A DNA stretch of 64,000 nucleotides from Pseudopyrenochaeta lycopersici (Eukaryota; Ascomycota; Dothideomycetes; Pleosporales; Pseudopyrenochaetaceae), in contig NHZP01000024.1 of assembly GCA_003313425.1 (NCBI GenBank), positions 434,001-498,000 of the forward strand, written 5' to 3'. The translations under genes were made by a program, and so were the position numbers. A model generated the notes under the pieces. It saw only the letters and a program-made list of their open reading frames with translations. It was not told the origin of the DNA and did no database searches. Positions 11,524 through 23,221 of the stretch are shown one piece after another; within the stretch, counting starts at the first letter, position 1, and each line of letters starts with the position of its first letter.

Positions 11524-13103
11524 ATGAAGCCCACGCCGTTGCTTTGGTTCTTTGCCTCCATATCGGCTTCATTAGATCTTCGTATCAAATCTAAGGGTTC
11601 CGCCATCAACCATCCAGGTATACGGTTTGGTAGAGATAGGAAGCTATCGATCACCGTCTTCAGTGACTTGCATTTCGGCGAGCGTAAGTCGGACGAAACC
11701 TCATGAGCTGGAGAACACTCATGGCTAACTTATCCTCAGCTGATACGGTACGCAACCGCCACAATGCAGACATCAAGACCATCGGCGTTATGAATTCTGT
11801 ACTGGAGAACGAGCATCCTGCACTTGTTGTTCTTAACGGAGACCTGACTTCTTGTGAGTGGGTCGCACCCAAAAAAGCCAATTCCCTCATCGACCAAATT
11901 GTTGCTCCGTTAATTGATCGCAACCTCCCATTTGCTACAACATTTGGGAACCATGATGCGTCCAAAACATGCAGCACTCGTTCCATGTCTGAGCATATGT
12001 GGAACATCAAGGGCAAGAACGGGCGGAAACTCTCGTTCACGACATCTTCTGTTCCTGGAGCGCACAATATAGTTGGTACAAGCAACTACTTCATTTCTGT
12101 GTATAGCTCTTCCAACAGGAATGAACTGGCCATGTTGTTGTGGTTCTTCGATAGCAAAGGTGGTCGAGTCTACCAGCCTACTGGCGATGACATTTCGGTT
12201 GATAGTTGGGTTAATGATGAGGTAAAAAGACTTCCAGCCCTTGAGACAATATTGTGCTAATCTGATAGGTCGTCTCATGGGTTCGTAAAACCAATGTGGA
12301 AATCCGCCAGAAACACGGCCGCGTCATCCCCAGCTTGGCCTTCGTGCATATCCCAGTGCATGCAACGCGAGTTTTCCAGCAAGACGGTAGTCACACTAGC
12401 ACCACCGAGCCAGGCCTTGATGAAGAAGTGATAGGATACCAAGGTGAAGTGTGCGACAAGACAGGCAATAGCTGCAGCCCCAACGGCGCCGATGCTCCGT
12501 TTGTAAAAGCGCTCGTTGAGGGTGGAGCGATGGCTATCTTCTCAGGTCACGACCACGGTGTTGAGTAAGCTGTTCTCTATCCTTAGATTTCTAGAGGTCC
12601 ACTAATTCTCCTGCAGCTGGTGCATGAAGTGGTCTAAGAACTTAACCAGTATTGACCCTGCCAATGGCAACGGTCTCAACATCTGCTTCAACCGTCACTC
12701 CGGCTACGGCGGTTACGCAGACTGGATCCGCGGTGCTCGCCAGATTGTCATATATGAAGATAAGCTAGATAAGAAAGAGATCAACACGTGGATTAGGCTG
12801 GAGGATGGTACTGTGTCAGGACGCGTTACGCTGAACGGTACCTACGGTACGGACCAGTACCCGAAGGTGAAACAACAAAAGACCTTCGACTCATGGCTTG
12901 AGCCGAAGCCTACTGTAGCATTTTCTGACCGTCCTTTGAATGCCGCGAAGCCCAAGTCAACATCGCTGCCAGCGCCAAAGCCAAAGTCAAGCTCAAAACT
13001 TCAGTCTTGGAGGCCGAAGACCACATTGACGAGCAGTACATCGAAGACTAAGCCGATACCACAATCGAAACAGCACAACCAACAGTGCAAAGAAAAGGTT
13101 TAG
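11524..13103 (+). CDS. secreted calcineurin-like metallophosphoesterase (Dcr2-type)
   Basis: Four exons (11524-11683, 11740-12221, 12269-12564, 12617-13103) give 474 residues. The N-terminus is a short hydrophobic signal-like segment. All metal-binding blocks of the calcineurin-like phosphoesterase fold are visible in order: SDLH (Asp48, His50), NGDLTS (Asp88), FGNHD (Asn124, His125), FVHIP (His241) and SGHDHGVDW (His308, His310). The pattern and length match the fungal Dcr2/Sia1 branch, which hydrolyses phosphate esters at the secretory pathway or cell surface. The last ~60 residues are a Lys/Ser/Pro-rich tail without a domain. The substrate cannot be read from sequence. All three introns are short with canonical borders and restore the frame exactly. 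Confidence 0.88.
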
Positions 13104-13603
13104 ATAAAATCAGAAAAACTCGTCTGCGCCATCTGGTCGACGTGACGCAATAGCGCCTTTGCATTTTAGAGTATGTTGCATGCCGATATGCTCCAAAAAT
13201 GGAGGGCTGATACCGGATCAACTTTATCTTAGTTTTAAGTTACTTCTGGGATTTCCCCTGATCATCTTACTCGCCTATGAGCTTGTTGTTCAATGTATTG
13301 GCTAGGTGTCGAATCCCAGTTCAGAGGTCGAACTGTCAACGCAGGTCGTTTGTATCTTACACCGCATACAGAAAAGCAAGAATTCATCTCCGCTTTCATT
13401 GCAACAGAAAAAGCCTCCATTTTCCTGTCATCATTTTGCGTCGGCTCCATCCTACACTTTGTGTTTTCTGAATGCCTGCTCTTATGATAGATCCTGAGGT
13501 ATCTTAAATGCGCGACATGCGTTTTGCACGTTTTACGCCCTCGTGTCCCTCCCTCTCGCATAAATGAACGTATTGATATCCGTTGTATCCGTATCTGGCC
13601 TGT
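13104..13603. other. convergent 3' region
   Basis: About 500 bp between the phosphoesterase stop and the stop of the 7-TM gene. Overlapping short frames at 13277-13497 have no protein-like features. Nothing else is seen. Confidence 0.5.
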
Positions 13604-14884
13604 TTAGAGCTGATCCCTTCTTACTTCCCACTTCTGCTCGACGGTAATAGCCTGGCCGGGGTTGGCCAAAGACGGATCGCTTTTGCTTTCTGGAACAGCC
13701 GAGATACTGACACTTCGTTTCGATTTGACCGGTTGCAACTGGATTTCAGAAGAGTCATCGTTCTCATAGACTAGCTCAGTGAAGGTACCCGTTCCTTTAT
13801 CGCTTCTGCTCCCCTTCTTTGGGTACACACGACCTTGCTTGCTACTGTCATACTCGTAGCTAGAACCTTTGCTTCCTGATGGCTTTTTACCCCATAATGG
13901 CCGCATTAGAGGTATACATGCCAGAGCGATTGCGACGGCAGGTTCGAGGCCTGAGAGGATAGTGGCGAGCACACCTTCGTACGTCATGTCTGCAAAGTTC
14001 AACCCAGGCAGCAAAGTTTGCCGGTATATTGTGATAACCCAGGTCCTATTTCCATCGACATCAGCGATTAGATAGTTGGAGAAGAAGTTAGTAAAATGGT
14101 GGGCACTCACCCAATACCAATGCTAAGCAAGCCCATGGCGAGTAACTTTTTGCGCATTGCCATGCGCAATCGGTAAAGATACGGCATTGGCAATACAATG
14201 ATCACAGTATCTGTGATGAGATTGATCACCCCCATAGCAAAGTAATATGCTGGCTGGCTGCCACAGGTTCCGGGTATAGTGAAATCCCAATTCTTCGCGA
14301 GTGGGCGACAAATTAGGAAGCCGGCGATGACGTTCGCGGTATTCCATGCTATGATCAGACCACCGACGATAGTGGCCCACTTGATCATGGATGGATTCGG
14401 AATGAGTACCGTGTACATTAGCAGAACCGATAATTTGCTGAAGCAGACGGTCGCGTTCCATAAGAGCGCAAAAGACATGATTCCCTAAAATGGGCAGAAT
14501 GAGTCAAAGCCCTTCTGACACAGTTCGGCTGTTTTTGGCACCTTACTTTGAAGAAAAAAGTTGCAGTGTCAGGACCGAAACGCTGATAGATCTCCATAGT
14601 ATGAAATCCGAAGCCGCCACGGGTGACTAGCAACATACAGCAGGTATGGAGTGCCGTGTTAAAAAGCTGTGTGCACAATCAGTGTGATTCAGAGTGAAAT
14701 TTCAGTGCAACCATGGACGTACCAGAGCTACTGCAATGCAATAGTCGCTGTAGTCAAACCCAAAACCAATGCTTTTGGCAACAAAACGTAAGCCCACCGA
14801 GATAGCGACTATGCCGATGGAAATGGAAGAGGTCACAAGGATTCCAATTTGGTTGCCATTTTCGATTGGAATTATTGTCGTCAT
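13604..14884 (-). CDS. seven-transmembrane rhodopsin-domain protein (Pth11-like)
   Basis: Four exons (14884-14723, 14666-14547, 14484-14111, 14045-13604) give 365 residues. Seven hydrophobic helices are visible: near residues 14-36, at the exon 1/2 junction, at IMSFALLWNATVCF, at WATIVGGLIIAW, at YYFAMGVINLITDTVIIVLP, after KKLLAMGLLSIG, and at GLEPAVAIALACIPLM. This layout, the polar loop motif CRPLAKNWD and the ending IPLMRPLW are typical of the fungal rhodopsin-domain (SAT4/Pth11-like) family of plasma-membrane proteins. Some members act as G-protein-coupled surface sensors. There is no N-terminal CFEM cysteine domain, so it is the CFEM-less type. The cytosolic tail of about 110 residues is Ser/Lys-rich and could be phosphorylated. 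Ligand unknown. Confidence 0.85.
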
Positions 14885-15911
14885 GATGGGCGAAATCACG
14901 CCTCCTCAACAATGTTTTGATAATGTAGAGATAGATTGAAGGCGACAGACAAGAGAGAGCTCTTTACCTCATATCTCTGTGCGGGTATGTTGAAAGGAGG
15001 TGCACGTCGGGCCTTTCGTTGTTGATCATACCATGATTGAGTACGGGACCCCCGAAGCAGAGGGGCCCAAGTGAAGGATTCGCAGGTACTGCGAGCGTTG
15101 CTTTTCGGTTTCAAAGGCGCCTATCAGAATCGGGAATAGATGTTGTAATATCAACACATGAGAAATCCTGTCCGGAAAGTACTCGGGTGATCCTCCAACG
15201 GATTTTCTAAATATTGCAAGGTCACATCACGGTCATGGGCCATAATTCGCATGGGGTGGAAGGAACAAAAGAGCGGCCAATAGGGCATAGCCCCCGAGCA
15301 TGCGTATGCAGGGCGACCCATTCGGCAACTCGGGCGGAGAATTCGTGTTTTGACCGTTGATTCGGCGACTTGGCGCCTGTAAATGTCAATGTCTTTTCAT
15401 ATATCACCAACGTCAGAGTACGGTATATACGCCAATCCATATAACCTCAACTGACTCGCAACGCTTACATGCCTCAACGTCGTTCGGGAGGGCTTGACGA
15501 AAGAAATACCTGTTGCATCTGATTTCTCTCGGCTGTGATTAGGTACATACTCACACTGATGCACATGGAACGCACAGTGGGGCCGCGTTGGCGCGCAATG
15601 AAATATCTCGCGACAGCATGGCCTGGCCTTATTGGGTTCTGGCATGTATGATGATTGGAACGATACTGAGTCAGTGTGGGGTCACCGAATCCAGTCGGGC
15701 CATCCATAAAACAGCTTTGCGTGCGCGTATACAGTGGAAAAAAAACCCTCAAATCACGGATGTTGCATAGCAGTGGGTATCTTTCTCTCATAACGTATTT
15801 CTGCGCAGATCAACCCGGGCCTTAACTTAACTCATTCACTCTTGTCAATAAGAGATTATATACTGTACCTTCGTATCGAGGCCAGGCCCACTCAGTCGAT
15901 CAGACCACCAA
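14885..15911. other. divergent intergenic region
   Basis: About 1 kb between the starts of the 7-TM gene and the SDR-NmrA gene. Short frames (for example 15397-15645 minus) have no recognisable product. It should contain both promoters; the only clear element is the TATA-like site listed separately. Confidence 0.5.
15857..15862 (+). promoter_or_regulatory. TATA-like element of the SDR-NmrA gene
   Basis: TATATA, 50 bp before the ATG at 15912. Position and sequence fit a fungal core promoter. This is inference from motif and spacing only. Confidence 0.35.
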
Positions 15912-17943
15912 ATGGGTTCCATCTCACAGAGTGAGCAGCAGGTTGCCATTGTTACCGGTGCTACGGTTTGTCGCTCCTTCATGCAGCAGTTACTGTTCCC
16001 TTTTTGACAGAGCCCAATAGAGCGGTATTGGATCCTGGCTCGCAGCGCACCTCCACACTCGTGGGTTCCTCGTCGCAATTTGTGGTCGACGCGAGAAGGA
16101 AGGTCAAGAAGTTGCCAATTCTCTTGATTCGTCCGGAAAGTCGGCCATCTTTGTTCAATGCGACGTCAAGTCTTACTCGTCACAAGTCAAACTCTTCCAA
16201 TGTGTTTGGAAGAAATGGGGTCGTCTCGATGTCTTAATTTCCAATGCTGGCTGCATAGATCGAGGTTCAGTGTACAACTTCAGACGGCGTCATGCACCCA
16301 TTCATGACCTGCCTTCGGAACCCGACACTAGCTGCACTGACGTCGATTTTAAGGGTACGATATACGGGACTACACTGGCGACACACTATATGCGTCACAA
16401 TCCCTACGGAAAAGGAGGCAAAATAATTGTCACGGGTAGTATGATTGGAATATATCCATGTCAAACATTCCCTGAATACTGTGCTGCGAAAGCTGCAACG
16501 CACCAATGGGTCAAGACAATGGGGCCTGTACTCCAGAAGAAGGAAAACATAACTGTCAACTGCGTTATGCCAGGGGGTATCGAAACACCTGCTATGCCTG
16601 GTTTCAGCAAAGCCTTCCTGCCTGAACAGATGACGTTGAGGTCAAACCTAATCTCTGGTTATAGCGTTTTCCTTGATGATGCGGAGAATATTAAGACTGG
16701 CCAAACGATTGAAGCAGCGCACGATAAGCTCATCAATTGGGGCCATCCAGGATACAAGAGTGGGGCGTTCGCCAAGAGAACTGAGGCAGTCTTTGAGCCT
16801 TGGTTTGAGATGATGCATGGTGAAAAGAGTGAATTGCCTGGCACTCTGCAAGATTGGCCAGATATGGGTTCAAAGACCATAGCTGTGCTTGGTGCCACAG
16901 GGAGTCAGGGCGGTGGCGTCGTAAATGTCATGAAAAAGACGTCCGGTTGGAAAGTTCGAGCAATTACGCGGAACCCTCAGAGCGATGCAGCAAAAAAGCT
17001 TTCTGCGGAGGGGGTCGAAGTTGTTCAAGCTAGCTTCGATGATGAAGCATCGCTTTCCAAAGCGTTTGAAGTGAGCCTGAAAATTTATGAGACGATCAAG
17101 GCCATGTCATTAACTTCTTCCAGGGCGTTCACGCTATTTTTGCTGTTACCCAATGGTGGGAGCATCTTTTCCAGGGAAAAAGTCAAAATGAGTCCGGTGA
17201 AATCGAAGAACGACAGGGCATGAACATTGCTCGGGCCGCTGCCGCCACGCGCACGTTGGAACACTATATCTGGTCGACCACGCCGAGTGCTAAGCACATG
17301 ACTCTAGGAAAACATCTGGCACCTCATATGGATTACAAGGCAAGGGTTGATGCTCGGATAAAGTCTGAACTACCTGAACTAGCAGCTATCACCACGTATC
17401 TATACTTTGGCTACTACCCCCAGAATCTGGCTTTCATTCCGATCTGCAAACCAGTGGAATTAGTAAGTCACAATCAGTGCTCATGATACAATAAAACCCT
17501 CTAACGCAGCGCTCTAGCCCGGCACTGGTCAGTACATCCAAACATTGCCCACAAATGCTAACGCCAAGATCCTTCTCTCTGGCGATATGTCCGTGAATCC
17601 CGGCATTTGGGCGCGACAAACTCTCGCGACAGGTGATAAAGCTTACGGTAGGTACGCCAACGTTGCGCTGGAGAAGTGGACGTTCCAAGAGATGGTCGAC
17701 GTCTGGTCCGAGATTACGGGCAAAAAGTGCGTGTTCACAGAGATCACAGAAGAAGCCGCAACGAAACTCTATGGTCTTATGGGCGCCGAATTAGCCCTCC
17801 AGTTCAAGTACGGCGAGGTATGTGATCCTTGGGAGGTGACGAAAGACCACATCAGTCCTGAGGAGCTAGGTATTGATGTGAATGAGGTTGTCGGATTCAG
17901 GGGAACAATTGAAGGGCTGAAACGAATGGGCTTCTGGGCTTAG
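15912..17943 (+). CDS. fused short-chain dehydrogenase (15-PGDH-like) and NmrA-like protein
   Basis: Exons 15912-15965, 16021-17070, 17124-17462 and 17518-17943 give 622 residues. Residues 1 to about 299 form a full SDR: TGATSGIG at 15-22, LISNAG, the IIVTGS Ser and EYCAAKA (Tyr and Lys), with the CVMPGGIETP loop, most like fungal 15-hydroxyprostaglandin-dehydrogenase-like proteins. Without a stop it runs into a complete NmrA-like protein from Met300 (TIAVLGATGSQGGG dinucleotide-binding loop, then AITRNPQS, a typical NADP-sensing region). NmrA relatives bind NAD(P) and are often catalytically silent regulators. Each half has its usual family length and there is no room for an intergenic region. 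The reading as one bifunctional protein is inference from the frame; separate translation from Met300 cannot be excluded. The introns are all canonical. Confidence 0.85.
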
Positions 17944-18576
17944 TTGACTCAAGCGTCATAAGCACCTTTACGCCAACCTGGGATACGGAGCGCACGATGC
18001 AGAGCAGAACAAAACGACAAATGCAAGTGCATCGTATTGGCATATTCATATAGGTCAATATCATCGCCGATGCGGATCCAAGAATCTATGACAGCCTATT
18101 ACTTCACATCACTTCCTCACTTCCTTCTCAATATGTCCAACCATTCTTCGCCGTGGAACTTCGACGATAGCCAAGCGCATTCACACCGCTCTCGTAATTA
18201 ATCCCTAGGTATGGTAATAGATAGGAAGGGAATTACGCCTTGTGCGGAAGACGGTGGTGCGATTGTTCAAAGGATGGGTCAGCAGACGTTTGAAGGGCTT
18301 GCTTAGCATGCGATGATCATCAGGAATTGCCTTCTCCGGCGAATGGTGCCGCCTGGTGCACAGGAAATTGTGGTGGGTCGGCACACAGACGTTCCCCTAA
18401 CGGCTGACATTTTTTGCGCTCCAGCAATCCTTCTGCGGCTCCTACCCTGCCTCCGCGGATCCATGCCGACGTGGGGGTTCCCCAACATCGCAACGGTGCC
18501 ACCCGTGATAGCCGTCTCCCGCGCAACGCTCAATTAACCATGAGGGCAAAAAAAGCAAAAATAAACCAAGTTGGTG
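17944..18576. other. intergenic, GC-rich block near the tRNA
   Basis: No gene recognised. Between about 18300 and 18540 both strands are open for some 60-75 codons because the block is GC-rich. The translations have no features. Confidence 0.5.
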
Positions 18577-18664
18577 TCTCCGCTCCCAGAATCGAACTAG
18601 GGACCTTTCGATAACAATGTTGCTATTACAGTCGAACGTGATGAACCAACTACACCAAGCGGAG
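18577..18664 (-). tRNA. tRNA-Tyr (anticodon GTA) with a 13-nt intron
   Basis: The minus strand folds as a cloverleaf. The acceptor CTCCGCT pairs with AGCGGAG, and the C1-G72 pair is typical of eukaryotic tRNA-Tyr. The anticodon stem TTCGA pairs with TCGAA, and the T stem CCTAG pairs with CTGGG around TTCGATT. The loop reads CTGTAA, then about 13 extra nucleotides (18625-18613) placed right after position 37, where nuclear tRNA introns lie. Anticodon GTA reads Tyr codons. tRNA-Tyr genes in fungi almost always carry such an intron. The discriminator base is A; CCA is not encoded. Confidence 0.93.
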
Positions 18665-21600
18665 GCATGCAACAGGTGTGTTGCGCTTGGACGATTAGAT
18701 AAGCAGCTTCGAAAATGGCTTGTAAATATAATACCCTCAAGCATGGATTTTGAAATCTCCAAGAGTTGATGGAAGAGTCAGGGGACTGTGGAGCCGTCGA
18801 AGAATCTTGTCTTAGTGTGGGGCTAGAAATTAACCTGTTGGGTAATGGTAAACAACCACCAAAGATGGTATCACTTATGATCCTATATTATCTCATTGAC
18901 CTCGCAAAAGTCGAAGTACATTACAATTTTTGATGAAGGTTTGGGATGGTGAAAGGATTTCATCATTTGTAGAATCTATCCTTCGAATGACAACAATTTT
19001 AGTTCAAGAGACTGAAATGCTACCGAACAACATTCAATAGCATGCTGGCAATGGAGCATTTACTGCTGGTGATCTTGGCCGCGTACTTCTATTAAATGGT
19101 CTACTTCCTCTGGCTCATAAGTCAATTCTTTGCCGCTTTCGTTCCTTTCGCAGTGCTGAGCCCTCCCTAAAAGCCGAAATCAGCCCAGGTCTATGCTTTA
19201 CATTGCGAAAAGTGGCCGAATTACCTCCATCAAGCTCACTTATGTAATTCCAGACGCATTTCAGCTTCTCGCGTAGTGGTTCGGGCCGACACGCTGTCAA
19301 TTACCGGTTGTCGACGCGATGAATATCACCATTGCGAATAATACCACAACGAAACAGGGTGACACATGTTGGAAATGATATCGAGATGTGCAAAGAAAAT
19401 CCGGAAGAAGTGGGGATGCGCAATATGTGCCGTTTCGCCGACCAACTGAAGCTCCTAGGACCAATTGGCCCTTATGAGCCGGATGTTCCTTGCCTAACAC
19501 AGCTGCTTCACTTCTTAAGCTCCGTCAGATTCGACCATGCTTGAGGGCCAGCATGATAGCTCTAATAGCTGGGAACCCCTGACTTCACTTCGCAAGCGCT
19601 GAATTTTTCTAGTCAGTCTCAACCACTCTCGTCTCGTATGGAAAAGTTGTTATGTCAACCCGATGCGATTCCACACTTGCTAGCCTTCGGCATCTCCGCT
19701 TTAACAACGAGGTGATCTACGATTTCATGACCTCTGCTGCTCTGCTCAACCTCAAGCTCATGATGGAACATTCGCGGAACAACTTCGCAAGTGCATGGAG
19801 AAGCTCCAATCGGGCAATATTCTACCGAAACACGTGCTGGTGGACCCGTCAACCACTATCATGTGCTCTCTCACGCAGCATCAGCATGGCACTTTTTGCC
19901 ATTTATCTGCATCAAGATATAGGCATTAGTTTCAGGCACTCACAAGTTTATGCTAAAAATTCGTACGTACAGTGCGCATGATAACGCGCATGAAAGGTAT
20001 TGTGAGGATTCTGGGACCATATTGGTAGAGCCTAGCGTGTGTATGAACTTCGTACCTATGGATATAATGTAGTTATTCACAGTTACACCTTGGTGGACGA
20101 CTCATGCAAGGTGTCTCTTGGAACTGGTTGATAGAGCCCCATTCTCTTTAGGGGGTTAATAAGATCCGAACTCTTCCCGCTCACGGACTCACAGTATATG
20201 ATTTGCGTTCTTGTGGAAGCTTGTCCTTTACGCTACCTTGATTCAAGACAGCAAATGCCAGATGGGTAGGATCCTTGCTTTCTTTTCGCTGTCGGCGAGT
20301 ATTCCGTTGGCAGTTCCCTGTTATCAAGCTCTCAATTATCGCCGAGTAGATGCCGATTTGCAATAGACAGAGCTCGTTGCAGACAGAACTCTGTTTGATT
20401 TATAAGTTTCCCAATCTCATGTTGGACCACCTCATAAACTATGAATGAAAGGCGGTTCAAACTACACGGACAGTGCAACAAGGCAACTCAAAGCCGAAAG
20501 AGAACAACAATCATCTGATGACCCGTATTTGTGGAGGTTGTGTTTGATCAATACACGGTGAGGTAAGCCGAAGCTACGATTTGGAACTCCCACTTGGCAA
20601 TGTTTCATCTGGTGCCAGCTGGCTGAAGTGGTTTCCCACGATGCAAGACAGGTTTCTGCTTCCGACTTTTCCAATTTTGAAGACTGCAACCTTTCCGTCG
20701 CCATATTGTGATAATTTTTAGTCCTTAATATCAAGGACCTTTGTTAAATCTATCCTAAAAGTCTGCATAGACAAAACTGTTGAGTATGATGATCTGAAGC
20801 AAGCACCAGATAAGACGGTGCATCCACAAGAATTCCAAAGCCACTCTCGAATTTGAACCCCTCCATTATTCAAAAACCCAGGGATCATCGGCAGAACATT
20901 TCAAATAAGATCTTTCTATGCTGACCTTTGGCTCTACATCCTCCTTGGCAAGAGCGCCAATACAAATGTCTTAGCGCAAATTAACTTCCGAAGTAACAGA
21001 GGCTTAAAAGGCCAACATTTCCCATGCCAATGGCTAATGGGAACAAAGTTATCGGGACAAAAATGAGTGGAATGTAACGTGAGATTCCTGGCTACTGCAA
21101 TTTGCACATTGATGTCATTCAATCCACGCCTGGGTCACAACGGTCTAGTAAATTATATTTGCATCGCAGAATCCAAGTTCCCTTTAGTGGTATTTGAGAG
21201 TCAGTGTTTTTCGAGAGATCTGCAGGGTTTTCTCAACTACCACGAGTGAATCAGAGCTAAGAATCTGTTTGGTCATACCTCTGCGCATTTTCGCGGGTCG
21301 TGATACTACTAACACAACCAAACGCTAGGTGAAAAACAAACCAAAGTAATTTTCTTCATAAATCAGAGGCAGCTTTACTTTACCTATGAGTAGAACTTCC
21401 CTGTGAAGCTTTATGTTATCAAGCGTACCAGACACAGTTGGCTTTTGGAAGGATTCTACATTTCAGGATTGGTGTTGCTTGAAGTTGCTTGAGGGTGAGA
21501 TAAAAATTTATTAGAATTGACTAGCCTTGACTTGCTGTCTTGCTCGCTCACCAGCCCAACAACGGTGAGCCCCCTATTTCGAGGATTAGAAGAAGTCATT

Positions 21601-22363
21601 GCGCCTAACGTTTTTGGAACATCAGTCAACTTCCCAATCTTACGGTTTGTTTTCAACGAATTAGCATCTGAAAATCGTAGAAGTCTTTTTGTGATCGTAA
21701 GTATCCACCAGTCCTCTTGTGAAGGCGACCCGTACTCGATTTTGATCTCGCAGTTTTTTATGTTCCGCCAACTAGAATAGAAAGCTAGTTAGCAACCACT
21801 CTTCCACTACATGCATATCAATCACCTTGACCGTGTGAGTATACAGGATCTGAAAACGAAAGCCAGCCTATTTGTTGTCATTACAAATGTCGGAACATAT
21901 ATGCTCGATCACACTTCACTGTCTTATGATTGGCGATCTCCGAACATTGGCTACTTTGGAAGTTGGGTTTGGCTTCTGAGCTGCTAAGACTACTTTTCTT
22001 AATCGGGAAAGGTACAAAAAACCCGCCAGTGAGAGTGATTTCGCATGTGAGAATGAGATGACAGTTGCCATAGGTAGACATAGATCATCCTTTTGGTGAT
22101 TCCAACGCCAAGGAGACCTGCGTGGTTGCCAAACTAGTCCAGGGAGAGTAAAAGGTGTGCTAGCTCTTACTCATCCTGTTCCTCGTTCTGGCATAGCCGG
22201 GACCTATTTAATTAATCACCAAGATGTTAAAGAAAAGGCGTCTTCTGAACGATATTTAATTCACATCACAGTTGTAACATGCCTCTTTTGCGCAACTTTA
22301 TTGAAAGCGTTGAAAGCTGTATTTTCTTCCATACTTTGGTTGCTTCCACAACCCTACCGTGCA
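18665..22363. other. gene-poor interval
   Basis: About 3.7 kb from the tRNA to the hydrolase gene. Only short frames without domains occur, for example 19652-19981 plus and 20462-20734 minus. No transposon ends, tandem arrays or RNA genes were found by eye. Confidence 0.5.
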
Positions 22364-23221
22364 ATGACTGCTTCAAGGCATGCCGTTTTGATAATAGGAG
22401 GTGGATGGCATACCCCAAAAAGTTATAGCAAGATCAGCACCGCCCTGGAAACCGCTGGTTTTCAAGTCCACATACCTCTACATCCTTCTATGAATGAATC
22501 GCGCCCGCCAAATGCGGACCTCAACACTGATACCGCTCACATTCGACATTACACAGAGAACCTTGTCAAAAATGGTTGCGAAGTCATCGTGCTGATGCAC
22601 TCCTATGGGGGCCAAATTGGCACCAACGCTCTTCATGGCCTGGGAGTCAAACATCGTGCCCAGGCAGGATTGACCGGTGGAATCTCGAATTTAATCTATA
22701 TGACAGCCTACGCCGTACTAGAAGGAAAAGCAATGATAGATGCGGTCAAGCACCATGGCCATGAAGAACTCATGCCTCTCGCGTTCGATTTTGCAGAAGA
22801 CATGTCTTGCATAAGTCGCGACCCAAGAACGCTCCTTATTGGTACCGACTCCGGCATTCCGAGTACAGAAGTTGACGAATATATATCAACTCTAGTGCGC
22901 TGGAATGGGCAATGCATGTACCAGCCTTTGACCACAGAGCGAGTCGCGTGGCGTGATATTCCAGTCACATATATTCATACGAGCAAGGATATGACAGTTC
23001 CGTTGGACTATCAGAAGTGGTTCATTGCGGAAATGCGGAAGGAGGGCGTGGAAGTGCAAACAGCGACTTTAAAGACCGGACATTGTCCAAATTTTACAGC
23101 AGCTGATGATGTCTCCTTGGTTGTGGAGAACGTAGCTAATGGTAAGGCCTTCATTTCAGTGGATATAGTGGAGACGACCAAGCATGAAGTGAAAGAAACC
23201 ATTCTAGGTTTTCAAGACTGA
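22364..23221 (+). CDS. alpha/beta-hydrolase family protein
   Basis: Intronless, 285 residues from the ATG at 22364. This start puts the first beta strand (HAVLIIGGGWHTP) right at the N-terminus, as in relatives. The same frame is open 69 codons further up, but that part looks non-coding. The catalytic triad can be read: nucleophile Ser80 in MHSYGGQ, Asp209 in TSKDMTVP and His240 in KTGHCPNF. The pattern is that of the fungal AB-hydrolase-1 (EstC-like) group, soluble esterases or hydrolases of small molecules, often near secondary-metabolism genes. No signal peptide is visible, so it is probably cytosolic. The substrate is unknown. Confidence 0.85.
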   Translation: MTASRHAVLIIGGGWHTPKSYSKISTALETAGFQVHIPLHPSMNESRPPNADLNTDTAHIRHYTENLVKNGCEVIVLMHSYGGQIGTNALHGLGVKHRAQAGLTGGISNLIYMTAYAVLEGKAMIDAVKHHGHEELMPLAFDFAEDMSCISRDPRTLLIGTDSGIPSTEVDEYISTLVRWNGQCMYQPLTTERVAWRDIPVTYIHTSKDMTVPLDYQKWFIAEMRKEGVEVQTATLKTGHCPNFTAADDVSLVVENVANGKAFISVDIVETTKHEVKETILGFQD

